Below, piece by piece: positions 7,066-13,984 of a DNA stretch of 17,856 nt (positions are counted from its first letter, which is position 1; each line of letters opens with the position of its first letter). The notes under the pieces were generated by a model, which worked only from the letters and a program-made list of their open reading frames with translations, had not been told where the DNA came from and did not search any database. The DNA is from an uncultured Candidatus Saccharibacteria bacterium. Lineage in GTDB: Bacteria; Patescibacteriota; Saccharimonadia; Saccharimonadales; Saccharimonadaceae. The position numbers and the translations under genes are program-made. The DNA lies in NCBI GenBank assembly GCA_937974295.1, contig CALBWN010000021.1, positions 1 to 17,856 of the forward strand, read 5' to 3'.

Positions 7066-7542
7066 CTATACCCTATTACGTATTCGTCGCTGCTCTCGCT
7101 CCACATCGCGGCGTTTGATGGTTTCGCGCTTGTCGTAGCGTTTCTTACCCTTACCGAGGGCGATGACGAGCTTGATATAGCGGCCGCTGGTAATGAGCTT
7201 CGTGGGCACGATGGTGTAGCCGTCTTTCTTGCGGGCGGCGAGTTGCTCGATCTGTCGCCGCTTCGCCAGAAGCTTACGTGCGCTCGTGCTGACCGTCCGG
7301 GCATTTGGCTGGCCCTGCTCGTTGTGGCGCAGTGAGAAGCTGGCATTATTGAGCCACAGCTCGCTGTTGCGAATCGTCACATATGCCCCCTTGAGCTGCA
7401 CGTGGCCCTCGCGGGCAGCGCGCACCTCTAGGCCGGTCAGGCTCATGCCAACCACTATGTCGTCGCTCAGCTCATAATCAAACCGCGCGCGGCGGTTAAC
7501 AATAACTGGTACTTGTGGCTTGGCAGAACGGGATTTGCTCAT
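7066..7542 (-). CDS. smpB: SsrA-binding protein SmpB
   Basis: A 158-aa SmpB, the partner of tmRNA in trans-translation, which rescues stalled ribosomes and tags their peptides for degradation. It shows the family's N-terminal core (VNRRARFDYEL), the GMSLTGLEVRAAREGHVQLKGAYV segment of the tmRNA-binding OB fold (residues 32-54), LLAKRRQIEQL (90-100), PTKLITSGRYIKLVIALGKGKKRYDKRE, and a basic C-terminal tail ending RRIRNRV that enters the mRNA channel. The length is typical. The ATG at 7542 follows an extended -10 (TGC-TACAAT) by 11 nt. It is upstream of the alpha/beta hydrolase with a 6-nt gap. No tmRNA gene is visible in this window. Confidence 0.97.
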   Translation of the reverse strand: MSKSRSAKPQVPVIVNRRARFDYELSDDIVVGMSLTGLEVRAAREGHVQLKGAYVTIRNSELWLNNASFSLRHNEQGQPNARTVSTSARKLLAKRRQIEQLAARKKDGYTIVPTKLITSGRYIKLVIALGKGKKRYDKRETIKRRDVEREQRRIRNRV

Positions 7543-7553
7543 ATGTCTCTTCT

Positions 7554-7562
7554 ATTGTAGCA
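7554..7562 (-). promoter_or_regulatory. extended -10 of smpB
   Basis: On the minus strand TG-C-TACAAT ends 11 nt before the smpB ATG. It would give a leader of only a few nucleotides without a Shine-Dalgarno. Confidence 0.5.
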
Positions 7563-7664
7563 GATGAGGTGGTATGTAAGGACACGAAGGTGATAATTTG
7601 GGCTTGGGCAAGCCAAGAGATCATCGTCTAGCAGGTAGTAGTGCCCTCTAAGGAATAGTTTATG

Positions 7665-8078
7665 CTACGCGTAGTCATTGGGAGTGGCATCGATACCAAG
7701 ATAGCGAAAATACTGCTGGACGTCTGCGAGTCCTCCACCCGACTTAATAATAATGCGGCAATCTTGCAAGAGCCAACTCGCGTTGTCATAGCCATAATTG
7801 CATAGTGGGTCGAGATGCTCGTTGATATAACTCATCGTGAGAGGAGGAAACTCTACGGCAGGGTTCTCTGGGCCTTGCTCGTCGAGAATGGCATTGGTTG
7901 TGTCTAGCAGTCTATCGCGCTGGTGGTGTGGTGTATTGAACTGGGATATGAGCTTGGTGTGCATATCTTCGGAGACTGGGCTTGGGTTGCTCTTTGCCAC
8001 AAGTGCAAAAAGTGGTTTCTGGGTATATGCGTCAGCACCCTCCCGTGTGCTTGCTGAATATTGCTGAGAATTTTCCAT
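7665..8078 (-). CDS. hypothetical protein, 137 aa
   Basis: I do not recognise this protein. It is soluble-looking, without signal peptide or membrane helix. The N-terminal third is polar and low in predicted structure (Ser/Gln/Thr-rich). The C-terminal part is more ordered and ends in YINEHLDPLCNYGYDN, then SWLLQDCRIIIKSGGGLAD, then QQYFRYLGIDATPNDYA. The promoter is a clear TATAAT on the minus strand (8141..8136), giving a leader of roughly 50 nt. AGGAAGG (8104..8098) lies 10 nt before a TTG at 8087 and 19 nt before the ATG at 8078, so the true start may be TTG 8087 (140 aa). It lies upstream of smpB on the same strand, with smpB having its own promoter. Codon use fits its GC-rich neighbours, so I believe it is coding. 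Confidence 0.72.
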   Translation of the reverse strand: MENSQQYSASTREGADAYTQKPLFALVAKSNPSPVSEDMHTKLISQFNTPHHQRDRLLDTTNAILDEQGPENPAVEFPPLTMSYINEHLDPLCNYGYDNASWLLQDCRIIIKSGGGLADVQQYFRYLGIDATPNDYA

Positions 8079-8135
8079 GTATGACAAGACTAACAATCCT
8101 TCCTATTTGTTTCTTTTCTAGTGTGCCTGCAGACC

Positions 8136-8141
8136 ATTATA
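8136..8141 (-). promoter_or_regulatory. -10 box of hypothetical gene 7665-8078
   Basis: On the minus strand TATAAT (8141..8136) precedes a leader with the Shine-Dalgarno AGGAAGG (8104..8098). It differs from most genes here, which appear leaderless. Confidence 0.5.
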
Positions 8142-8215
8142 CCGCTAAATGTATGGAAAGAGTGTCGTAAAAATAACAGAATAATAATGTGGAGGGTTCA
8201 ACTAATTTCCTTTAA

Positions 8216-8338
8216 CAAAAAACATAGCCCACCAACCATGCTCAAACTGAACCGGATTAATTGCTCAACCCGAGAGTGCGCTTATAGAGCACTACGATCA
8301 GATTGAGACACGAATTCAGTGAGCTATGTTGGTGGGCT
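8216..8338 (-). terminator. 113-nt rod-like hairpin ending in T-run
   Basis: On the minus strand five stems stack into one irregular rod. The outer one is 8226-8236 with 8328-8338 (11 bp perfect). Inside it are 8240-8244 with 8320-8324, 8247-8251 with 8315-8319, 8264-8270 with 8301-8307, and 8275-8279 with 8289-8293. The closing arm is followed on the minus strand by AT and six T residues (8222..8217). It directly follows the stop of the 66-aa membrane protein. It should terminate that transcript, but is far larger than needed and could be a separate stable RNA. Confidence 0.6.
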
Positions 8339-8345
8339 GGAGTCC

Positions 8346-8546
8346 CTAGCTGTCGAGCGAACGCGCAATGCGCATTCCAACAATATACGCGATGGTCATG
8401 CCAAGAATGGCAATGATCACACCGGCCATGACAGCAGGCACCTCGGGTATTCCGAAATACTGCAAAACTACAGCAACGGAAAACCCGATACAGATAGCAA
8501 TGCTCATTAGTGCACCGATACCTGATGCAATGTCCTGTCCGCACAT
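8346..8546 (-). CDS. small two-helix membrane protein, 66 aa
   Basis: An unrecognised 66-residue hydrophobic protein with two predicted transmembrane helices (about 9-31 and 37-58), joined by a short turn FGIPEVP and ending in a basic tail MRIARSLDS. Helix 1 contains small-residue patterns (GIGALMS) that favour helix packing. ATG 8546 is chosen because AGGAGG (8560..8555) is exactly 8 nt upstream; the GTG at 8555 lies inside the Shine-Dalgarno region. A strong promoter (8629-8657) and a structured leader precede it, and a 113-nt hairpin follows, so it is a single-gene unit, probably well expressed. Possible roles include a membrane-active peptide, a holin-like protein or a structural membrane peptide. 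I cannot choose among them. Confidence 0.65.
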   Translation of the reverse strand: MCGQDIASGIGALMSIAICIGFSVAVVLQYFGIPEVPAVMAGVIIAILGMTIAYIVGMRIARSLDS

Positions 8547-8550
8547 CTTT

Positions 8551-8616
8551 CTCACCTCCTCTCAAAGGTGAGCTCAAAGCGAGGGGCGACTCTCCGCCCC
8601 AAGACGCACTTTGAGC
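8551..8616 (-). promoter_or_regulatory. structured 5' leader that can hide the Shine-Dalgarno
   Basis: On the minus strand GCTCAAAG (8616..8609) pairs with CTTTGAGC (8579..8572), with an inner GGGGCG/CGCCCC stem (8600..8595 with 8588..8583). Next to it CTCACCT (8572..8566) pairs with AGGTGAG (8557..8551), covering half of the AGGAGG Shine-Dalgarno (8560..8555). A second CTTTGAG (8567..8561) in the loop could compete for GCTCAAAG and open the Shine-Dalgarno hairpin. This looks like a two-state leader; no known riboswitch class is recognised. Confidence 0.5.
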
Positions 8617-8659
8617 GAAAAGTTAATATATATATCAATATATGAGAGATGAGTCAAGG
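8616..8659 (-). repeat. 44-bp promoter repeat, copy B
   Basis: An ungapped match to 194-237 on the same strand, 39 of 44 identical. Flanking sequence diverges at once, apart from a similar Shine-Dalgarno/ATG arrangement further downstream. Confidence 0.75.
8629..8657 (-). promoter_or_regulatory. sigma70-type promoter of the 66-aa membrane protein
   Basis: On the minus strand TTGACT (8657..8652), a 17-nt spacer and TATATA (8634..8629). The spacer and -10 are identical to the core of the locus A promoter, which may mean a shared regulator or a recent duplication. Confidence 0.7.
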
Positions 8660-8941
8660 GGGAGTACTGCCGTAATGGCAAATGTATGATGATATAGCAA
8701 GCATACTGTGCATCATTCTAATATATGACATGGTGATGACTATCGAGCTACTACCTCTGTTATGCGTACAAAAATTGTTCGTTAGGGTGCCTAAAGAGCA
8801 CTAATAAAATGTAAAGAATATAGATTATAAAAATATGTTGTAATATTAGCATCATACAACAAGGCTGATGAAATTTCCTTGGCTTTTTGTGTCCGAAAAG
8901 GGCGTATAGAGGTCACCCTTCCCTATCGTTATACCTTGCCA
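8660..8941. other. intergenic region before ABC-F gene
   Basis: About 280 bases between divergent transcription units. I see no gene. It holds a modest ATGATG/CATCAT hairpin (about 8687-8716) and a long AT-rich stretch (about 8800-8860). The only convincing signal is the promoter at its right end. Confidence 0.45.
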
Positions 8942-8950
8942 TGCTATAAT
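8942..8950 (+). promoter_or_regulatory. extended -10 of ABC-F gene
   Basis: TG-C-TATAAT (8942-8950) ends 7 nt before the ATG at 8958. No Shine-Dalgarno is present, so the mRNA is probably leaderless. Confidence 0.6.
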
Positions 8951-8957
8951 ATCCCCT

Positions 8958-10625
8958 ATGATTGCCGATATTGCCATTACCGAAAAGTCGTTTGGGGCGA
9001 AGACGCTGATGACGGATGTGAAGTTTAGTGTGAATGATGGCGAGAAGGTGGGCTTGGTGGGGCGCAATGGCGTGGGCAAGTCGACGCTGTTTGGCATGCT
9101 CACGGGGGCAGACGATGATTATAGTGGCTCGATAATCTTCAAGCGTGGCAGTGTGGTGGTAGCGACGGCCCAAGAGCACCACGACAGCGGCGATATCACA
9201 GTACTCGAATATATCTTGCGTGGCCTGCCGGAGTATGCCCGCCTGCGCCATATCATCACAACTTACCCCGAGACGATGGGCGATGACATGGCCAAAATCG
9301 AGGCATACACCGCAGCGCTGGAGCGCTTTGGCCAGAAGGGCTTCTACCAGATTGAGGAGCTGGTGGCGGAGGAGCTAAAGAACTTCCAAATGGCGGGCTA
9401 TGGTGAGCGACATCTGGCGAGCTTGAGTGGTGGGCAGAAGCGCCTAGTGGAGGTGGTGAAGATTATGCACGCCCAGGCCGACCTTGCACTGATCGATGAG
9501 CCAACCAACCACATGGATTATATCGCCAAGAAGCAGTTTGTCGACTGGCTCAAGGACGCAAAGCAAGCGATGCTCGTCATCACCCACGACCGAGATGTGC
9601 TGGCAGAGATGGATCGGATCGTTGAGATAAAAGACGGCACGGCCCTGAGCTACCGGGGTAACTACGATGCCTACCTCCGCCAGAATGCCTCGGCAACGGG
9701 CAACGCGATGCATGAGTACGAGCAGGTTGAGCGGCGGATTGCTAATGTGAAGGATAAGGTGGTGCAATTTCGCCGGATGAAGGAGCGAGCACGTGACCCC
9801 GGCACCATTAAGCAGTTTAAACAGCGCGAGCAGCAGGCTATGGCCGAGCTCGAGCAGCTCGAGCAGATTGAGAAGCCGACGTTTTGGATTGATCGCGACA
9901 ATGTGGCGCAGCTGGAGTATAAGGCGGCTGATCGCTACCAGAAGTTTAAGGCGCGGACGATTCGCCTCAGTATGCGCGATGGTGCAATGCGAAGCCAGCG
10001 CACACTGGTGGCGGTGCGAGACTTGGCGCTGGGCTATGGTGAGCGGATCTTGTTTGAGGGAGTGAATATCGACCTGCGTGAGGGTGAAGCCGTAGAGCTG
10101 CGTGGCCGTAATGGTGCGGGTAAGACGACGCTTATTCGAGAACTACTCGCCGCGCAAAATTTGATAAAAAACAGAGGTAGCGATACGCCCACCGTCTATA
10201 GCGGCTCGCTGCAGCTCGATAGCCATATTCGGATTGGCGTGTATGAGCAAGAGATTGCCCCGACGTATCTCGGCCTCACACTAGCTCAGGCGATTGAGCA
10301 GATGCACCTCGACCGTGGGCTGCCAATCGGCCAGACCAAGCTCCGCCAACTAATGAGCGACTATCTCTTTGCCGAGACGGATCACGATGTGCCGCTCGCT
10401 CGCCTCAGTGGTGGGCAGAAGGCGCGCTTTCAGATTATCAGCATGCTAGCCAATGAGCCGCAGCTGCTCATTCTCGATGAGCCTACCAACCACCTTGATC
10501 TGCCCAGCATCGAAGAGCTTGAGACAGCGCTAGAGCGTTATACTGGCGCTATCCTCTACGTCAGCCACGACAACTACTTCCGGCAAAAGCTCGGTGGTGA
10601 GGTAGTGCAGATTGGGGCGCAGTAA
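8958..10625 (+). CDS. ABC-F family ATPase (ribosome-associated)
   Basis: A 555-aa protein with two ABC ATPase domains and no membrane segments, which defines the ABC-F family. Characterised members (EttA, Uup, YbiT, antibiotic-protection factors) bind the ribosomal E site and modulate translation. Domain 1 has Walker A GRNGVGKST (35-43), LSGGQ (156-160), Walker B LIDEPTNHMD (178-187) and the switch His in THD (209-211). A charged helical linker (about 250-310), with the FRRMKERARDPGTIKQFKQRE region, is the part that reaches the peptidyl-transferase centre. Domain 2 has GRNGAGKTT (383-391), LSGGQ (483-487), LILDEPTNHLD (504-514) and VSHDNYF. The start follows an extended -10 by 7 nt. Resistance versus housekeeping function cannot be told from sequence. 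Confidence 0.95.
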   Translation: MIADIAITEKSFGAKTLMTDVKFSVNDGEKVGLVGRNGVGKSTLFGMLTGADDDYSGSIIFKRGSVVVATAQEHHDSGDITVLEYILRGLPEYARLRHIITTYPETMGDDMAKIEAYTAALERFGQKGFYQIEELVAEELKNFQMAGYGERHLASLSGGQKRLVEVVKIMHAQADLALIDEPTNHMDYIAKKQFVDWLKDAKQAMLVITHDRDVLAEMDRIVEIKDGTALSYRGNYDAYLRQNASATGNAMHEYEQVERRIANVKDKVVQFRRMKERARDPGTIKQFKQREQQAMAELEQLEQIEKPTFWIDRDNVAQLEYKAADRYQKFKARTIRLSMRDGAMRSQRTLVAVRDLALGYGERILFEGVNIDLREGEAVELRGRNGAGKTTLIRELLAAQNLIKNRGSDTPTVYSGSLQLDSHIRIGVYEQEIAPTYLGLTLAQAIEQMHLDRGLPIGQTKLRQLMSDYLFAETDHDVPLARLSGGQKARFQIISMLANEPQLLILDEPTNHLDLPSIEELETALERYTGAILYVSHDNYFRQKLGGEVVQIGAQ

Positions 10626-10792
10626 GAGGCAATCTCATCGTAAAATATCAACTGCTTCCACACCCCTTCTCTCAAGTACACGCCTTTCAATATCATGAGA
10701 ACTCGCATACTTGGTAGGCTCACCTCTCGTAGTGGTGAACGTGAGCATTGCAATAAGTCTCCACTTCTCTGCTCTGCACCTTTCTATCTACT

Positions 10793-10810
10793 ACTTCACG
10801 TCGGTGAAGT
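10793..10810 (+). terminator. weak terminator-like hairpin
   Basis: A 7-bp stem ACTTCAC/GTGAAGT with a 4-nt loop, about 170 nt after the ABC-F stop. The T-rich tract (ATTAATTTTA) is some 10 nt further, so termination here is uncertain. Confidence 0.3.
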
Positions 10811-10900
10811 GTGCATTGATTAATTTTAGAATTATGTAAGCTCCAGACATGAGAATCTATCATATGTACACTATACTGTGCATAATTTCGTACCAACATA

Positions 10901-10929
10901 TTGCTTACGGTTGCAATCTACGCTATTGT
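10901..10929 (+). promoter_or_regulatory. promoter of pilin-like RCC1 gene
   Basis: TTGCTT (10901-10906), a 17-nt spacer and TATTGT (10924-10929), ending 7 nt before the ATG at 10937. This argues for ATG 10937 and a leaderless mRNA, and against an upstream TTG start at 10901, which is the -35 itself. Confidence 0.6.
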
Positions 10930-10936
10930 AGAAGCA

Positions 10937-13201
10937 ATGAGACTGAACAAAGATAGATCAAGCGCGGGGTTTGCTCTGCCAACGGTAATCGTGGCATCAG
11001 TGGTAGCAATGATGCTGCTCCTCGTGGCGGCGTCTGCATCGACGGCGATTCGCGAAGGGCTCTACGCCCAGCATTATCGGCGCTTGGCCCGTGAGGCGGC
11101 CGAGAGTGGTGTTGTCCTCGCCAGCAAATGCCTGGAGCTCAATAACGACCTCGCTCAGTGGTCAGATGCTGCAAAATTGCGACCCAATACCGACTGCAAA
11201 GGCGCAGTGGTGGCTGGGCGCACGCAGTATGTTCAGCAGGACGGCAATGTGCGCACGACCTTTGAGGTGGGTGAGCCAGAGCGCCGCGAAGGAAGCATTC
11301 AGCGCATTACAGCGGTGGGCCGGACGGAGCTTATTCGCACAACGGATGGCGCAGTATGGAAGAGCTACGAGTATCGCCTGGCCGGTCAAGCGGGCCTCAG
11401 CGCGCTGCTCGATAGCGTCTCATTTGGCTACGCGGCTGGCGGCGGCTTTACACTCAATGGTGCGTTCTTTACCGTTATCGATGAGTTTGGTCGGCCGCGC
11501 TCGGCAGGGTTCAATGGTTTTGGTCAGCTCGGTGTCGGCTCGACTACCGACACCCTCACGCTTAAGCAGTTTAATGTCCCTGCCAACAAGCGCGTTGTGC
11601 GTACCTACACCAACTTCCTCTCTCATGGCCGTAACCTGTTTGCCCTCACGGAGAATGGCGAGGTATGGGGTGCGGGGCTGCATAATTTTGGGCAGATTGG
11701 CAACCCGAGCCAAATTATTGCATGGGTAACAAACCCCGTCCAGTTTGTACTGCCTGGCAATGATAATGTTGCGACTTTTGTATCACCGCTGGGGATTGTC
11801 ACCTTTGTCGTAACATCTCAGGGGAACGTCTATGTAGCTGGCTCCAACGACAAAGGTGTTGCCGGTATTAACTCGACCGCTCCGACAATAAAGATGCCAA
11901 CCAAGATGCCCTTCCCTGAGAAGATTCGGGCCGATGCTCACTCCTGGGCAGTCGACAGCAAAACAGCCTATGCGATTGGTGAGAGCGGCGCGGTCTATGG
12001 CTGGGGCAATAATGAGTTTGCCCAGCTCGCTCAGGGCGATATTAATGAGCGGCGAGCACCCGTCCGCTTGGGTGACTTTGGCAAGCCTGGCAAGACCAAA
12101 GCAGTGCAGCTGGCCTTCGACGGCGATACGGTCTATATTCGCGATAGTGCAGGGGCAGTCTACTCGGCTGGCAAAACAAACTACGGCCAAGCTGGTGTGC
12201 CGACCTTCCGGCTGCGTGCGGGGGTGTCAGACCGTTGCTTGGCGGCGGTGGGGGCAAACCTCAGGACAGAAAAGTGCTCGGGTGCTGCTGCAAACCAAAA
12301 GTGGCACTTCGACCGGACGAATAACGCCCTGCAAGTCGAGTCAAACCCAGGTGGAGGCCAAAACCGCTGTGTCGAAGCAACCGGCCATAATAATGAAGAG
12401 ACGCGTATGCGGTGGTGCGCTTGGTGGTCTAGTGGCAAGCGCTTCGACTTCCGCTACCCAGCAGGTGCATGGAGCCATGTCTACCTTAGCAATAGCACCG
12501 ACATTGGTGGCCGAGGCCTATGTGTTGCTGAAGTCAATATCGCAACTGGTGGCGAGACGAGGATGAATTCGTGTGAGTACTATGCAGACAGAACATTCTT
12601 GCCATATAATCCAACACTCGAGCGTGTCGCGCCGTCTGGAGTAGTAGACATCACAACAGACCAGTACTTTACCACCATGGTCTATGCTAACGGCGAGGTT
12701 AAGACCTTTGGCCTCAATAACGGTGCACTGGGCAATGGCGTCTATGTCGATACATCCAATCTAGATGCTTACAAACGTCACGTATATAACCCAACCCCAG
12801 TCAAGTTCATCCTGCCTCCAGGGGCTAAGGCAGTTTCGTCGTGGACAACCTCCAATGGGCTTAACCCCAAGAATGCTAACACCTTTGTTGTCACCAGCGA
12901 TGGCCGTGTCTTTGGGGCAGGCAGCAATGTGACAGGCCAGCTAGGTATTGGGCATATTGGTGGCGGCACTAATGGCATCTACCCCACCCCGCAGCAAATG
13001 CTCGTCCTTGGTACGCAGGGCAACTTAGCATCATATGTGCGTTCGGGCTATGGCACAACGGTGGTCTACACTAACAATCGCAAGGTCTTTACGGTAGGCA
13101 ACAACTCCAACGGCCAGCTGGGCGACGACACGACTACCACCAACCCCACACCCCGTGCCAACAAAAACACAAATGCCCAACGCCATGTGAAGTTCTATTA
13201 G
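10937..13201 (+). CDS. prepilin-like surface protein with RCC1 propeller and ricin-type lectin
   Basis: A 754-aa multidomain protein. A short basic leader ends in SAG|FALPTVIVAS (10-20), followed by a hydrophobic helix to about residue 38: a type IV prepilin cleavage site with the usual Glu5 replaced by Thr. The following REAAESGVVLASKCLE segment resembles PilX-type minor pilins. From about 160 onward eight GxNxxGQLG-like turns mark an RCC1-type beta-propeller (around 189-199, 246-255, 301-310, 356-365, 410-420, 591-599, 660-670, 719-729). Between the fifth and sixth sits a ricin-B-like beta-trefoil (about 424-560) with three Cys-containing repeats and a QKW motif (QxW). The likely product is exported by prepilin peptidase and the pilus machinery, displayed at or near the pilus, and binds glycans. 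The target is unknown; a role in host-cell attachment is inference. Confidence 0.82.
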   Translation: MRLNKDRSSAGFALPTVIVASVVAMMLLLVAASASTAIREGLYAQHYRRLAREAAESGVVLASKCLELNNDLAQWSDAAKLRPNTDCKGAVVAGRTQYVQQDGNVRTTFEVGEPERREGSIQRITAVGRTELIRTTDGAVWKSYEYRLAGQAGLSALLDSVSFGYAAGGGFTLNGAFFTVIDEFGRPRSAGFNGFGQLGVGSTTDTLTLKQFNVPANKRVVRTYTNFLSHGRNLFALTENGEVWGAGLHNFGQIGNPSQIIAWVTNPVQFVLPGNDNVATFVSPLGIVTFVVTSQGNVYVAGSNDKGVAGINSTAPTIKMPTKMPFPEKIRADAHSWAVDSKTAYAIGESGAVYGWGNNEFAQLAQGDINERRAPVRLGDFGKPGKTKAVQLAFDGDTVYIRDSAGAVYSAGKTNYGQAGVPTFRLRAGVSDRCLAAVGANLRTEKCSGAAANQKWHFDRTNNALQVESNPGGGQNRCVEATGHNNEETRMRWCAWWSSGKRFDFRYPAGAWSHVYLSNSTDIGGRGLCVAEVNIATGGETRMNSCEYYADRTFLPYNPTLERVAPSGVVDITTDQYFTTMVYANGEVKTFGLNNGALGNGVYVDTSNLDAYKRHVYNPTPVKFILPPGAKAVSSWTTSNGLNPKNANTFVVTSDGRVFGAGSNVTGQLGIGHIGGGTNGIYPTPQQMLVLGTQGNLASYVRSGYGTTVVYTNNRKVFTVGNNSNGQLGDDTTTTNPTPRANKNTNAQRHVKFY

Positions 13202-13496
13202 GCAAGGCATAGCTAACCTCTACCGATTGCTAGCACGAGAAGCTTATATATGCACAAAATAGCGATGTGGGTGAGAGGTCTCATCTCTAGTCAATATATT
13301 TGAAGTGTTAGGATTGCATGACGAGTATCTACAAGTAAGAATAAAATATAGTAACACCCGTTAGAGACAATAAATCAGTAATATGTACGATTGTCTAGGA
13401 TTCTCTTAATTGAGTCAAACAAAAAAGCATGAACAATATATGTATACTACTTATGTATCTCCACGGCTCGCGTGTACAAAAGAGCAGCAATATCAA
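13202..13496. other. intergenic region after the RCC1 gene
   Basis: An AT-rich spacer between convergent genes. I see only a weak bulged TAGC/GCTA stem just after the RCC1 stop and no clear terminator for that gene. Short frames here lack ribosome sites and family features. Confidence 0.4.
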
Positions 13497-13525
13497 AACT
13501 CACTACCCTTCCCGAGCAGTGAGTT
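13497..13525 (-). terminator. terminator of glutaredoxin-like gene
   Basis: AACTCACT (13497-13504) and AGTGAGTT (13518-13525) form an 8-bp stem; on the minus strand TTTGATATT follows. A second small stem, CATAGC/GCTATG (13536-13550), overlaps the stop codon of the gene. Confidence 0.5.
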
Positions 13526-13545
13526 GACTGTGATACATAGCCAAG

Positions 13546-13815
13546 CTATGCTTCTGGCAATAATCCCTTTGCTGCAAGGAGCTCATCAATCCGAGCTCGG
13601 TCGAACCCGTAGACGATTTCGCCAGCGATGTCTGTGACTGGAATACCCTGGGCTTTGCCGCCAGTTTTGGCAGCGAGCTCATCCTGAGCACCAGGCGTTT
13701 TCTCGATATCTTTGATGGTGTAGTGCACGCCAAGCTTGTCGAGATATTGTTTCTCTGTTTTGCAATAGGCGCACCACTCCGCGCTATATAGTGTAACTGA
13801 TGGTGTTGTACTCAT
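13546..13815 (-). CDS. glutaredoxin-like thiol-disulfide oxidoreductase
   Basis: An 89-aa thioredoxin-fold protein of the glutaredoxin/NrdH type. VTLYSAEWCAYC carries the redox pair Cys15 and Cys18 (CxxC) directly after the first beta-strand. GIPVTDI holds the cis-proline, and YGFDRARIDELL forms the final helix. Such proteins reduce protein disulfides or ribonucleotide reductase, or take electrons from glutathione, mycothiol or thioredoxin reductase; the CAYC sequence does not decide which. ATG 13815 is preceded by GGGGA about 6 nt upstream and by an extended -10 (TGC-TATACT) 24 nt upstream. It is therefore one of the few genes here with a conventional leader and Shine-Dalgarno. The longer frame to 13998 would pass through this promoter. 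Confidence 0.9.
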   Translation of the reverse strand: MSTTPSVTLYSAEWCAYCKTEKQYLDKLGVHYTIKDIEKTPGAQDELAAKTGGKAQGIPVTDIAGEIVYGFDRARIDELLAAKGLLPEA

Positions 13816-13839
13816 ACATATTCCCCTTTCGCTCTTGCT

Positions 13840-13848
13840 AGTATAGCA
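13840..13848 (-). promoter_or_regulatory. extended -10 of glutaredoxin-like gene
   Basis: On the minus strand TG-C-TATACT (13848..13840), 24 nt before the ATG, leaving room for a leader with a GGGGA ribosome site. Confidence 0.5.
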
Positions 13849-13984
13849 TGGCCGGTAGTGGAGTTGGCAAGTGTACTGGGTGTGAGGGGGTGTAATGATA
13901 GTACTCGAGTAGCCAAGCAGAAAAATGCGTGGCAAGGATATGCGGGCCCGTAGGAGATGAACCGGCACTATATTAGATGAGTCG

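Larger units (their letters stand above)
10626..10936. other. intergenic region between ABC-F and the pilin-like gene
   Basis: About 310 bases. No gene is supported. It holds a GCTCAC/GTGAGC hairpin (about 10719-10746), the compact ACTTCAC/GTGAAGT hairpin at 10793-10810, and at the right end the promoter of the pilin-like gene. Confidence 0.45.

Noticed and set aside
8257..8577. 106-codon minus-strand frame overlapping the 66-aa gene
   Set aside because: Its sequence is Cys/Arg/His-rich in the way of an out-of-frame shadow, and the Shine-Dalgarno at 8555-8560 fits the 66-aa frame.
8865..8898. CTGATGA followed by GAAA, resembling a hammerhead ribozyme core
   Set aside because: The bases between the two motifs do not form a stem II, and no flanking stem I or III is visible.
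8703..10883. Shared 11-mer ATACTGTGCAT at 8703-8713 and 10873-10883
   Set aside because: No conservation beyond the 11 bases and different positions relative to genes; a chance match in AT-rich spacers is enough.
13590..13612. GGTCGAACCC resembling a tRNA T-arm
   Set aside because: It lies inside the glutaredoxin-like coding sequence and no cloverleaf can be drawn around it.
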